The notes under the pieces: model-generated | Told to the model about the DNA's origin: nothing | Seen by the model: only the letters and a program-made list of their open reading frames with translations | Databases searched by the model: none | Position numbers and translations under genes: made by a program | Shown here: in pieces, positions 29,451 to 37,738 of the stretch | Position numbering within the stretch: the stretch's first letter is position 1 | How the letters are laid out: each line of letters opens with the position of its first letter | Assembly (NCBI RefSeq): GCF_000282135.1 | Contig: NZ_AKJW01000065.1 | Coordinates: 36,160 to 100,159 of the forward strand | Source: Herbaspirillum sp. CF444 | Lineage (GTDB): Bacteria > Pseudomonadota > Gammaproteobacteria > Burkholderiales > Burkholderiaceae_D | DNA: 64,000 nt | Direction: 5' to 3'

Positions 29451-30311
29451 TTATTCCAGCATCGCATCCAAGCCCTCAGTCAACTCCTTCAACGGCGGCA
29501 TCGCCCGGTCCGCCCGGTCCTTCGCATGCGCGATCAATGCTGGCGCCCAACTGGCGTCGACGCCGAGTTTCTTCGCGATGGCGACAGGATAGCTTTCCAC
29601 CATTTCTTCATCGCTCAGTTCCAGCACTTCGGCGCGGGCGCGCCAGGCGCCGAGGTGGACCCAGGCGGCGGCTTTGTTGAACGGATTCGGTGACAGCGGA
29701 TCAGGCACGTCTTGCAGCGCGGTGCTCAGCGATTCGGGGAAATTCCAGATCTTCGCCAGTTCGGCGGAAACGTCGGCGTAGTGGAAACCGAGTTTTTCCT
29801 TTTCGAGTGCGGCGCGGCCGGCGTCGAGGACGTTCATTTGCTTGTCCAGCGGCGCCATGTCGGTGGGCGCAACGGCGTGCAGTTGCAACTGGCCGATGCC
29901 GTGCATCATGCCCAGCGTGAAGACGGTGTCGCCGTTGTCTCCACCTTCGTGCGCCAGCCAGCGCGCGGCGCAGGCGGTGTAGAGGTTGTAGCGCCAGAAC
30001 TGCTGCAGATCCATGCCCTTGGTGTTCTTGAAGGCGGCGACCATGCCGTTGCCCAGCACCAGGTTGCGCACCATCACGAAGCCGAGCATGCGCAGCGCGT
30101 CGTCGACCGTGCCGACCGTGCGCGAGACGTGGAAGTAGGCCGAATTGGCCAGGCGCAACAATTTGGCGCTCAGGGCCGGATCGCTGGCGATCAGGTGGGC
30201 GATTTCGTTGGCGGAAATGTCTTCGGAATTGAAGCTTTCAATAAGCTGCTGTACGACTTTGGGGACGGTGGGCAGCTTGTTCGGCTGATCGACCAGGCTC
30301 TTCAGTTCCAT
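29451..30311 (-). CDS. HDOD-domain signalling protein
   Basis: A 286-residue protein made mainly of an HDOD domain (residues 10-210), opening with LPTVPKVVQQLIESF and containing IASDPALSAKLLRLANSAYF and GMMHGIGQLQLH. HDOD proteins are non-catalytic scaffolds in bacterial signalling, linked to chemotaxis, motility and c-di-GMP control. A good ribosome binding site (GAGGGAA) precedes the ATG at 30311. No GGDEF, EAL or receiver domain is attached. Confidence 0.88.
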   Translation of the reverse strand: MELKSLVDQPNKLPTVPKVVQQLIESFNSEDISANEIAHLIASDPALSAKLLRLANSAYFHVSRTVGTVDDALRMLGFVMVRNLVLGNGMVAAFKNTKGMDLQQFWRYNLYTACAARWLAHEGGDNGDTVFTLGMMHGIGQLQLHAVAPTDMAPLDKQMNVLDAGRAALEKEKLGFHYADVSAELAKIWNFPESLSTALQDVPDPLSPNPFNKAAAWVHLGAWRARAEVLELSDEEMVESYPVAIAKKLGVDASWAPALIAHAKDRADRAMPPLKELTEGLDAMLE

Positions 30312-30498
30312 GCGGTGTTCCCTCTGTGTCAACGTTGCATCAATTCAGTAACTCTGACTTCACAAATTTTGCGTACACTCAATTCAAAGAATTGCGGTTT
30401 TATTGTCGCAGAGATCAGAGAATTTAATCACGTCTTTCTCGGTATGATGTTCCGGATCGTTGTATAAATCGTCGCACCACCATCGAAGGAGTGGCACC

Positions 30499-32931
30499 AT
30501 GGCAACGCGTAAGAAACCTGGTCAAACCGAGGAAAGCGCGCCACAAACCGCTCCAGCTTTGGTTTTTCCGCAATTGGGCGACGTCGGTGCGTACATGACG
30601 GACGCCGTGCAGCGTACCTATCTGTTCCTCGACACCTTGCTCGATCGCGGCAACAACTATCTCGAACATCTCGACCAAGGCACGCCGCCGCTGCTGAAGT
30701 TCGAGCATGAGGTGGTGATGGACGGCCACGACCTGCCCAATCCCTGCAATTACGCCTTGCTGCGCCTGCAGCCGCCGGCCAGCATGCCGGTCAAGGCCGA
30801 TGCACGTCCGGTGATGGTGGTGGATCCGCGCGCCGGGCATGGTCCCGGCATCGGCGGCTTCAAGTTCGATTCGGAAGTGGGCATGGCCATGCGCGCCGGG
30901 CACACGGTGTATTTCGTGACCTTCCGGCCCGAGCCGGAAGACGGCCAGACGCTGTTGACCGTGATGGACACCGAGGCGTTGTTTCTGGAGGAAGTCATCA
31001 GGCGCCATCCGCAATGCACGGCCAAGCCGGTGGTGATCGGCAATTGCCAGGCCGGCTGGGCGATGATGGCGTTGAATGCGCGCCGTCCCGATTTGTTCGG
31101 CCCGCTGATGATCGTCGGGGCACCGGTGTCTTACTGGGCTGGCAGCTCGCAACTCAATCCCATGCGCTACAGCGGCGCATCGCTGGGCGGCTCGTGGCTG
31201 GCGTCGATGACCAGCGACCTGGGCGCGGACCGTTTCGACGGCGCCTATCTGGTCGAGAATTTCGAGAAGCTCAATCCCGCCAATACCTGGTGGAACAAGT
31301 ACTACAACCTCTGGTCCGGCGTCGACACCGAAGCCGAGCGCTTCCTCGAATTCGAGCGCTGGTGGGGCGGCTATTTCCGCATGACCGGCAGCGAGATCGA
31401 GTCGATTGTCGAGAACCTGTTCGTCGGCAACAAGCTCGCGCGCGGCACCATGATGGCCGGCGACAAGCCCATCGACTTGCGCAACATCACCTCGCCGATC
31501 GTGGTGTTCGCCTCGTGGGGCGACAACATCACGCCGCCGCCGCAGGCGCTGAACTGGATCATCGACACCTGGGGCGACGAGCGCGCGATCACCGCCGCGG
31601 GCCGCACCATCATCTATGTGCTGCACGAGAGCGTCGGTCATCTCGGCATCTTCGTCGGCGGCTCGATTGCGCTGAAGGAGCACGACCAGTTGGTGACGTC
31701 GCTGGACGTCATCGAAAGCCTGCCGCCAGGCTTGTATGAGATGAAGCTGGAAGCCAAGGCGGGCAAAGAGGAGCAACGCTGGGACGAGCTGGAGCCGGGC
31801 GACTACACGGTGCATTACGAGCATCGCACCATGGAAGACATCCGCAAGATCAATCCGGAAGGCCGCGAGGAAGAGGCGATGTTTTCCACCATCGCGCAAT
31901 GGTCGGAGTTCAACGCCAATCTGTACAAGACCTATGTACGTCCCTGGGTGAAGATGACCGCCACGCGCGAAGTCGCCAACACCATGGTCAAGCTCAATCC
32001 CTTGCGCATGCAGCGGCAACTGTTTTCCGATACCTTCATGCTGGCGCCGTTCATCCGGCAGAAGGCCGCGGAAGCGCGCGCCAATCGCGTCACGGTCGGC
32101 GACGATCACCCGCTCAGGCAATGGGAAAAGAAGATCGCCGAACAGATCACCGACGAGCTCAACGCCTACCGCGATCGCCGCGACGCACGCACGGTGAAGA
32201 TGACGCGCCAGATCTTCGGTCCGGAAGGCTTGGGCGCCTGGCTCAAGCCGCAGGAACCGGATGCCGTCATCGCGCATGAGCGCGCCTTGCGCGAGCTGGA
32301 AAGCTATCGCGAGTCGGCGCTGGGTCGCATTGCCGAGGGCGGTTTCGCCGAAGCGGTATGCCGCATCGTGGTCGCCGGGATGATTTCCATCGGCGCCTTC
32401 GAACGCCGCAGCCTGCGCCTGGCGCGCCTGCTGGCACAATTGCCGAGCATGCATGCCAGCGTGTCGGCCAAGACCAACTGGGTGCAACTGTTGAAGGAAC
32501 AGGCGCGCATCACGGCGGTGGCGCCGATCGAGGCCCTGAATGCGCTGGAGCAACTGCTGCCCGATACCGGGACACGCGAGCGCGCGCTGGCGGTGTCGGC
32601 GGCCGTGATGATGATCGAGCCGACGCTGGCCAATCCGCGTTCGGAAATCATCGAATTCCTGATCGGCACGCTGGGCGTCGATCCGCAACGCGTGATCGGC
32701 CTGGCGCGCAAGCTGACCGATGCGCTGGAGAAGCCGGAGCCGAAGGTGGCGAAGGGGGCCGCCAGGCCCGCGGCGAAGCCGGCAGCCAAGGCGCCAACCA
32801 GGACGGCTGCCAAACCTGCAGTCAGGAAACCTGCCGCAGCGAAGGCAAAACCGGCGCCGGTTAAAAAAGCTGCCGCCAAGCCCGCGACAACACCTGCAAC
32901 AAGGAGCAAGACGGCAGCAAAGGCGGCTTAG
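30499..32931 (+). CDS. DUF3141 PHA-synthase-like protein with histone-H1-like tail
   Basis: An 810-residue protein. The body (1-720) is an alpha/beta-hydrolase relative of class I/II polyhydroxyalkanoate synthases in the DUF3141 group. A Cys nucleophile sits in the lipase-box-like GNCQAG (Cys183), with candidate Asp in SWGDNITPP and His in SVGHLGIF. The last 75 residues are an Ala/Lys/Pro repeat (AAKPA type), like the DNA-binding tails of PhaF, AlgP and histone H1. The ATG at 30499 has GAAGGA upstream. Its stop overlaps the convergent desaturase gene. Polymerase or hydroxyacyl-transfer activity is inferred, not known. Confidence 0.85.
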   Translation: MATRKKPGQTEESAPQTAPALVFPQLGDVGAYMTDAVQRTYLFLDTLLDRGNNYLEHLDQGTPPLLKFEHEVVMDGHDLPNPCNYALLRLQPPASMPVKADARPVMVVDPRAGHGPGIGGFKFDSEVGMAMRAGHTVYFVTFRPEPEDGQTLLTVMDTEALFLEEVIRRHPQCTAKPVVIGNCQAGWAMMALNARRPDLFGPLMIVGAPVSYWAGSSQLNPMRYSGASLGGSWLASMTSDLGADRFDGAYLVENFEKLNPANTWWNKYYNLWSGVDTEAERFLEFERWWGGYFRMTGSEIESIVENLFVGNKLARGTMMAGDKPIDLRNITSPIVVFASWGDNITPPPQALNWIIDTWGDERAITAAGRTIIYVLHESVGHLGIFVGGSIALKEHDQLVTSLDVIESLPPGLYEMKLEAKAGKEEQRWDELEPGDYTVHYEHRTMEDIRKINPEGREEEAMFSTIAQWSEFNANLYKTYVRPWVKMTATREVANTMVKLNPLRMQRQLFSDTFMLAPFIRQKAAEARANRVTVGDDHPLRQWEKKIAEQITDELNAYRDRRDARTVKMTRQIFGPEGLGAWLKPQEPDAVIAHERALRELESYRESALGRIAEGGFAEAVCRIVVAGMISIGAFERRSLRLARLLAQLPSMHASVSAKTNWVQLLKEQARITAVAPIEALNALEQLLPDTGTRERALAVSAAVMMIEPTLANPRSEIIEFLIGTLGVDPQRVIGLARKLTDALEKPEPKVAKGAARPAAKPAAKAPTRTAAKPAVRKPAAAKAKPAPVKKAAAKPATTPATRSKTAAKAA

Positions 32932-34046
32932 GCCTTCGGTTGCCAAGCCGCTTCCACAACTACTCTTAACGGGGTGCTGGTCGGACGACCCTTGAAGTCG
33001 GTCCAGCACAGGCGGTCGAAGTCATATAGCTTGCAGCGCCGCGCCGTGTCGAAGTACCAGCGCCAGGAAAACTTCTGGATCACGATGCGGCCGGGCAGCA
33101 TGGTTTCCAGCATCTTTTGCGCCTGCTTCAGGCGGTACAGCGGCACGCTCATGTCGACGTGGTGGGCGGTGTGTTCCATGATGTGATGCAAGGCGGCGCC
33201 GATGCCGTGGCGGAAGCTCAGGTGCACGGTGGTCGAGACGAAGGGCTGGGCGGCGGCCCATTCCGCCTTGTCCCGATACCAGGCGACCTCGACGTGGGTG
33301 TGATGCACGTAGACGACGAAGCCGATCATCGCCTTCCAGAACAGCAGCGGCGCCACGAAGGCCGTCAGCAGCAAGGTCCAGAACGACTGGCCCGTCGCCT
33401 GCGCCGCCCATCCCAATCCGGCAATCCAGATCGCCGCCGCGGCGCTGACCAGCACGCCGTCCCAGACGAACTCGGCGCGGCGCGTCGGCATTTGCTTGCG
33501 CGAGGGGAAGTACATTTTCTTCCACCACATGTCCACGGTGTAATACAGCCACGGCGCCCAGCCGCTGCGATAGAGGCGTTCCAGCCTGCGGCGCCAGCGC
33601 GGCAGCGCCTGGAATTCCTGCAGCGAATGCGGCTGCCAGACGAAGTCGAAACCCTTGAGGTTGGTGTAGCCGTGATGCACGACGTTATGACCGATCGCCC
33701 ACAGGCTGTAGGGCGTCAGCGACGGCATGAAGACCAGCCGGCCGAGCCAGGCGTTGAGGCGGCGATTGGCGGTAAAGCTCTGGTGGCAGGCGTCATGTCC
33801 GAGGATGAACAGGCGGCCGATGATGAAGCCGGTCAGCATGCCCAGCAGCAGCTTGGCGATCGGGTTGTACACCCACACGGTCGCCGCCAGCGACAAACCG
33901 AACAGGCAAAAATCCAGCAGCACCAGCGTAATGGCCAGCGGCGTGCTGCGCGCGACGATGGGTTCCAGCCAGGAGCGGATTATCTTGCGGTGCGGCATGG
34001 GCGCATAGGGAGAGATGGGTGTCAATTTGGAAGCAAGATGCGGCAT
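32928..34046 (-). CDS. Membrane fatty acid desaturase
   Basis: A 372-residue integral membrane di-iron desaturase. The three histidine boxes are HDACH (near 84), HNVVHH (near 120) and HTAHH (near 294), with hydrophobic hairpins between. This spacing fits acyl-lipid delta-12-type desaturases, which put a double bond into membrane fatty acids. It is convergent with the DUF3141 gene, sharing four bases at the stops, and has no co-directional partner. The double-bond position cannot be read. Confidence 0.9.
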   Translation of the reverse strand: MPHLASKLTPISPYAPMPHRKIIRSWLEPIVARSTPLAITLVLLDFCLFGLSLAATVWVYNPIAKLLLGMLTGFIIGRLFILGHDACHQSFTANRRLNAWLGRLVFMPSLTPYSLWAIGHNVVHHGYTNLKGFDFVWQPHSLQEFQALPRWRRRLERLYRSGWAPWLYYTVDMWWKKMYFPSRKQMPTRRAEFVWDGVLVSAAAAIWIAGLGWAAQATGQSFWTLLLTAFVAPLLFWKAMIGFVVYVHHTHVEVAWYRDKAEWAAAQPFVSTTVHLSFRHGIGAALHHIMEHTAHHVDMSVPLYRLKQAQKMLETMLPGRIVIQKFSWRWYFDTARRCKLYDFDRLCWTDFKGRPTSTPLRVVVEAAWQPKA

Positions 34047-34102
34047 GGGATAAAACCTTGGAAGCTTGTGCTGGTGTTGTTTTTCAAATCATGCGAGTGC
34101 GT

Positions 34103-34135
34103 ACGACACTGGGTCCCAGCGTGCGCTGGGACGAC
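34103..34135 (-). repeat. 79-bp repeat, half copy (minus orientation)
   Basis: Read on the minus strand this is GTCGTCCCAGCGCACGCTGG and then the start of the second hairpin (to ACACTGTCGT-like sequence), matching the first 33 bp of the full repeat. The right half is missing. Confidence 0.85.
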
Positions 34136-34238
34136 GGGTTATGTCTTTGATGTCGTCAGGGCGATTGAGCAAAGAATTGAACAGGGTGCGTAAGCCATTG
34201 CTGGCAGTTATTCATCCGAATAGCCGAAATTTTCCTCT

Positions 34239-34272
34239 GTCGTCCCAGCGAACGCTGGGACCCAGTGGCGTC
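34239..34272 (+). repeat. 79-bp repeat, half copy (plus orientation)
   Basis: GTCGTCCCAGCGAACGCTGG followed by GACCCAGTGGCGTC, matching the first 34 bp of the full repeat. It faces the half copy at 34103-34135 across about 100 bp. Confidence 0.85.
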
Positions 34273-34296
34273 AATCAGCCATCGTTTGAGCATCGA

Positions 34297-34911
34297 TCAG
34301 AACCGATAGCCCACGCCGACGCCGATCAGCCATGGATCGATCTTCACCGTGCTCAGCTTGCTGCCGTCGGCGGCCAGCACGTCGCTGCGGATTTGCACTT
34401 TTTTCACGTCGACGTTGATCAGCCAGTGGCTATCCAGCTTGAAATCGACGCCGGCCTGCAAGGCGCCGCCGATGCTGTGGTTTTCCAGGCGCGCGCCGCC
34501 GTTGAGCAGGTTGACGTCGGAAATGCGGGTGTAGTTGATGCCGGCGCCGACATAGGGGCTGACGGTCGACGAGGGCGTGAAATGGTATTGCGCCAGCAAG
34601 GTCGGCGGCAGGTGCTTGAAGCTGCCGATGTTCTGGCCGTCCAGGCGCACGTCGTGTTTTTGCGGATAGGTCAGGATCAGCTCGGCGGCCCAGTTGGGCG
34701 TGAGGAAGTAGCTGATGTCGACTTCGGGAATGGTCTTGGAGCTGACGCTCAGACGGTCGGACGCGCCGACGCCGCCGACCGGATCGGACTTGTTGTCCGG
34801 GCTGATGTTGACGGCGCGTACTCGCACCAGCCAAGAACCTTCCTGTGCGGCAGCGAAGGACGAGGCAGTCATGGCGCTAGTCAGCGCCAACAGCATTGCG
34901 GTCTTTTTCAT
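34297..34911 (-). CDS. ompW: OmpW-family outer membrane protein
   Basis: A 204-residue eight-stranded barrel with a signal peptide (residues 1-22, ending SFAAA). Family words are visible: WLVRVRAVNISP, an ISYFLTPNWAAELILTYPQKHD strand pair, LLAQYHFTP, PYVGAGINYT and the terminal GVGYRF. OmpW forms a narrow hydrophobic channel and is induced under oxygen limitation. GAGGAAAC precedes the ATG at 34911. A perfect FNR box is 94 bp upstream. Confidence 0.92.
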   Translation of the reverse strand: MKKTAMLLALTSAMTASSFAAAQEGSWLVRVRAVNISPDNKSDPVGGVGASDRLSVSSKTIPEVDISYFLTPNWAAELILTYPQKHDVRLDGQNIGSFKHLPPTLLAQYHFTPSSTVSPYVGAGINYTRISDVNLLNGGARLENHSIGGALQAGVDFKLDSHWLINVDVKKVQIRSDVLAADGSKLSTVKIDPWLIGVGVGYRF

Positions 34912-35004
34912 GATGGTTTCCTCGCGCCTCCTCTCGATGAAAGCGCCTTGTTGTGAATCAAGTTGCGACGCAGCGAAATGTACGCGTGATGCCGGAACGG
35001 GGAT

Positions 35005-35018
35005 TTGATGTTGATCAA
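35005..35018. promoter_or_regulatory. FNR box upstream of ompW
   Basis: TTGATGTTGATCAA is a perfect match to TTGAT-N4-ATCAA. It is well placed (94 bp from the start codon) to activate ompW at low oxygen, with Fnr encoded 1.7 kb away. Confidence 0.85.
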
Positions 35019-35105
35019 AAAAGAAAAAGAAGCCGCCGGCACAGCAGCAAAGAACGCCTCGCCGGACCTCTCCGACAGGCGATTTCATCCGTGTTTTCGG
35101 CCCTT

Positions 35106-35119
35106 TTGATGTAGGTCAA
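35106..35119. promoter_or_regulatory. FNR box upstream of hemN
   Basis: TTGATGTAGGTCAA matches TTGAT-N4-ATCAA at nine of ten positions. It lies 102 bp before the hemN start used here. Confidence 0.75.
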
Positions 35120-35220
35120 CATGGGTGAAGGCCGACCTCATTAGACTTGCGGTGATCGGCATCGCATGCCTTGCCACTTCGGCATGGCAACACTGCACGG
35201 TCGCATCTGGAGCTAAAAAC

Positions 35221-36651
35221 ATGGTGGTATCCGCAATGCCGATGGTCGCCGAACCATCCGTCGAATTCGACGCGCAACTGGTGCGCAAGCTGAGCCAGTC
35301 CGGCCCGAGATATACGTCCTATCCGACCGCCGACCGCTTCAGCGACGCTTTCGGCTATCGCGATTACCTGCAGGCGGTGTCGGGGCTGCGCACGCGCGGC
35401 AGCCGCAATCCCTTGTCGCTCTATGTGCACATCCCGTTCTGCGAAAACATCTGCTACTACTGCGCCTGCAACAAGATCATCACCAGGAACCGCGACAAGG
35501 CGGCGACCTACCTGAGTTACCTCAAGCACGAGATCGAAATGCAGGGCAAGCTGTTCGACGGCATGAACCAGGTCGAGCAGCTGCATCTGGGCGGCGGCAC
35601 GCCGACGTATATCTCCGACGCGCAAATGGCGGACCTGATGGCGCATTTGCAGCGCTGGTTCCGCTTTGCCGGCGATGAAGCGGGAGAATATTCCATCGAG
35701 GTCGATCCGCGCACGGTCTCCGCCGAACGCGTCGCCAGCCTGCGCAGGCAAGGTTTCAACCGGCTCAGCCTGGGCGTGCAGGATTTCGACACGGTGGTGC
35801 AGAAGGCCGTCAACCGTCTGCAGCCCGAGCACCTGACGCTGGACATCATCCGCGCCGCGCGCGACGCCGACTATCGCTCCGTCAGCATCGACCTGATCTA
35901 CGGCCTGCCGGGGCAGAACGTGATCGGCATGGCGCAGACGCTGAACAAGGTGATTCGCGCCGCGCCCGACCGCATCTCGCTCTACAACTACGCGCATCTG
36001 CCGCATCTGTTCAAACCGCAGCGCCGCATCGACGAACAAGCATTGCCTGGGGCGGAGGCACGGCTGGACATGCTGGCGCTGGGCATACGCCGCCTGACCG
36101 ACGCCGGCTACGTCTATATCGGCATGGATCATTTCGCGCTGCCCGATGACGATCTGGCGATCGCCCAGCAGCAAGGGCGTTTGCATCGCAATTTCCAGGG
36201 CTATTCCACGCATGCGGAGTCGGACATGGTGGCCTGCGGGGTCTCGGCCATCAGCGCCGTCGCTTCGACCTACAGCCAGAACGTCAAGACGCTGGACGCG
36301 TACTACGACGCCATCGACGGGAACGAACTGCCCATCGTGCGCGGCATGCAGTTGAGCATGGACGATGTGCTGCGGCGCCTGATCATCCAGCGCCTGATGT
36401 GCAATTTCGAATTGTCGATTGCTTCCGTCGAGACGGCTTATCCGATCACCTTCGGCGACTATTTCGGGAGCGAGCTGGAGAGCCTGCACCGGCTGGCACA
36501 GGACGGCCTAGTGACGATCGACGACGAGTGGATCACCGTCACGACCAAAGGACGCCTGCTGATCCGCAATATCTGCATGGTGTTTGACCGCCACTTGCGG
36601 AGCGCGCGGCAGCGGCAGATTCAGCCGCAGCGGTATTCCCGCACGATCTGA
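35221..36651 (+). CDS. hemN: Oxygen-independent coproporphyrinogen III dehydrogenase HemN
   Basis: A 476-residue radical SAM enzyme that converts coproporphyrinogen III to protoporphyrinogen IX without oxygen. The cluster motif CxxxCxxC (FCENICYYC) lies in the HIPFCENICYYCACNK segment, and RYTSYPTADRF opens the protein as in E. coli HemN. The ATG at 35221 is used. The frame extends to 35125, but that would put the FNR box too close. The box and the adjacent fnr gene point to induction in low oxygen. Confidence 0.95.
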   Translation: MVVSAMPMVAEPSVEFDAQLVRKLSQSGPRYTSYPTADRFSDAFGYRDYLQAVSGLRTRGSRNPLSLYVHIPFCENICYYCACNKIITRNRDKAATYLSYLKHEIEMQGKLFDGMNQVEQLHLGGGTPTYISDAQMADLMAHLQRWFRFAGDEAGEYSIEVDPRTVSAERVASLRRQGFNRLSLGVQDFDTVVQKAVNRLQPEHLTLDIIRAARDADYRSVSIDLIYGLPGQNVIGMAQTLNKVIRAAPDRISLYNYAHLPHLFKPQRRIDEQALPGAEARLDMLALGIRRLTDAGYVYIGMDHFALPDDDLAIAQQQGRLHRNFQGYSTHAESDMVACGVSAISAVASTYSQNVKTLDAYYDAIDGNELPIVRGMQLSMDDVLRRLIIQRLMCNFELSIASVETAYPITFGDYFGSELESLHRLAQDGLVTIDDEWITVTTKGRLLIRNICMVFDRHLRSARQRQIQPQRYSRTI

Positions 36652-36675
36652 GCGGAGCAGGATATTTTTATTGTC

Positions 36676-36754
36676 GTCGTCCCAGCGCACGCTGGGACCC
36701 AGTGTCGTGAAGAAGGTCGATACGACGCCGGGACCTGACTTTCGTCAGGACGAC
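36676..36754 (+). repeat. 79-bp palindromic intergenic repeat, copy 3
   Basis: Full-length copy with the same complementary ends and three hairpins. It fills the space between the convergent hemN and fnr genes and could act as a transcription stop or mRNA stabiliser there. Confidence 0.9.
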
Positions 36755-36760
36755 GGTGAT

Positions 36761-37519
36761 TTAAGCCACAGGGCAGGCTTCCGCCCCGGCCGCCAGCGCC
36801 TTGAGGCGATCCGGGGCGAGCAGCTGGATTTCGCGCTTGTCGACGCCGAGCCAGCCCAGTTTGCGAAAGCGCGACACCAGGCGGCTGATGCTCTCTATCG
36901 TCAGGCCGAGGTAGTTGCCGATATCCTCGCGCGACATGCGCAGCTGGAAGCGGGTCGGCGAATAGCCGCGCGCCGCGTAACGCGAGGACAGATTGACGAG
37001 GAAGGCGGCGAAGCGTTGCTCCGCGCGCATGTTGCCGAGCAGGAGCATGGCGTTTTGCTCGCGCGTGATTTCCTGGCTCATGATGCGATGGAAATGGCGC
37101 AGCAGCATCGGGATGACGCCGAACAACTCTTCCAGCCGCTGAAACGGAATCTCGCATACCTCGCTGTCTTCCAGCGCGGCAACGTTGCAGTGATGCTTGT
37201 CGGTGCCGATGGCGTCCATGCCCATCAGTTCGCCCGCCATCTGAAAGCCGGTGATCTGCTGTTCGCCGGCGGGGTTGAGCTGGTAAGTCTTGAAGTGACC
37301 GAGACGGATCGCGTACAGGCTGCCGAACGGGTCATCCATGCGATACAGGCTTTCACCGCGGGCCACGCGGCGACGGCGACCGATGATCTGGTCGAGACGA
37401 TCCATATCGGCATTGTCGAGTCCCATCGGCAAACACAACTGGTGCATGCTGCAGTTCGCGCAGCTGGTTTTCATGGGAGAAAAAGTGGGTGATCGCTGGA
37501 TCGGCTGAAGCTTGCTCAT
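36761..37519 (-). CDS. fnr: Oxygen-sensing regulator Fnr
   Basis: A 252-residue Crp/Fnr regulator. Cluster cysteines are at CANCSMHQLC near the N-terminus and in HHCNVA, as needed for the oxygen-labile 4Fe-4S cluster. The recognition helix (EDIGNYLGLTIESISRLVSRF) carries the E..SR residues that read TTGAT. The start at 37519 (MSKLQPI) is preferred, with ATG 37474 as alternative. Neither has a strong ribosome binding site. An FNR box lies 110 bp upstream, so autoregulation is likely. Confidence 0.93.
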   Translation of the reverse strand: MSKLQPIQRSPTFSPMKTSCANCSMHQLCLPMGLDNADMDRLDQIIGRRRRVARGESLYRMDDPFGSLYAIRLGHFKTYQLNPAGEQQITGFQMAGELMGMDAIGTDKHHCNVAALEDSEVCEIPFQRLEELFGVIPMLLRHFHRIMSQEITREQNAMLLLGNMRAEQRFAAFLVNLSSRYAARGYSPTRFQLRMSREDIGNYLGLTIESISRLVSRFRKLGWLGVDKREIQLLAPDRLKALAAGAEACPVA

Positions 37520-37628
37520 GGCGTGGAAGCGCGAGGGCGTGCAAACACCCGCGCGGATGGTTGTTTTGTCCAATATAGCGCAGACGGGAGGGCGATGGAT
37601 GCCGCGGACGAGGGTATCTGGCGGGTCT

Positions 37629-37642
37629 TTGATCTGGATCAA
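37629..37642. promoter_or_regulatory. FNR box upstream of fnr
   Basis: TTGATCTGGATCAA is a perfect match to TTGAT-N4-ATCAA, placed 110 bp before the fnr start codon and 97 bp before the divergent large hypothetical gene. Either or both could be controlled. Confidence 0.82.
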
Positions 37643-37738
37643 GAGAGCGCGTCTCAGCAAGCATTGGCGTCGTGAGTGCGAGTTCAATCTGGAAGGAATT
37701 GTAAAGATTTCGGGAAAATAACCGTAAAGCAGCTAACG

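Noticed and set aside
30424..33009. An 861-codon open frame opposite the DUF3141 gene
   Set aside because: It is antisense shadow of a well-supported gene, rich in His/Arg/Gln as expected for such shadows.
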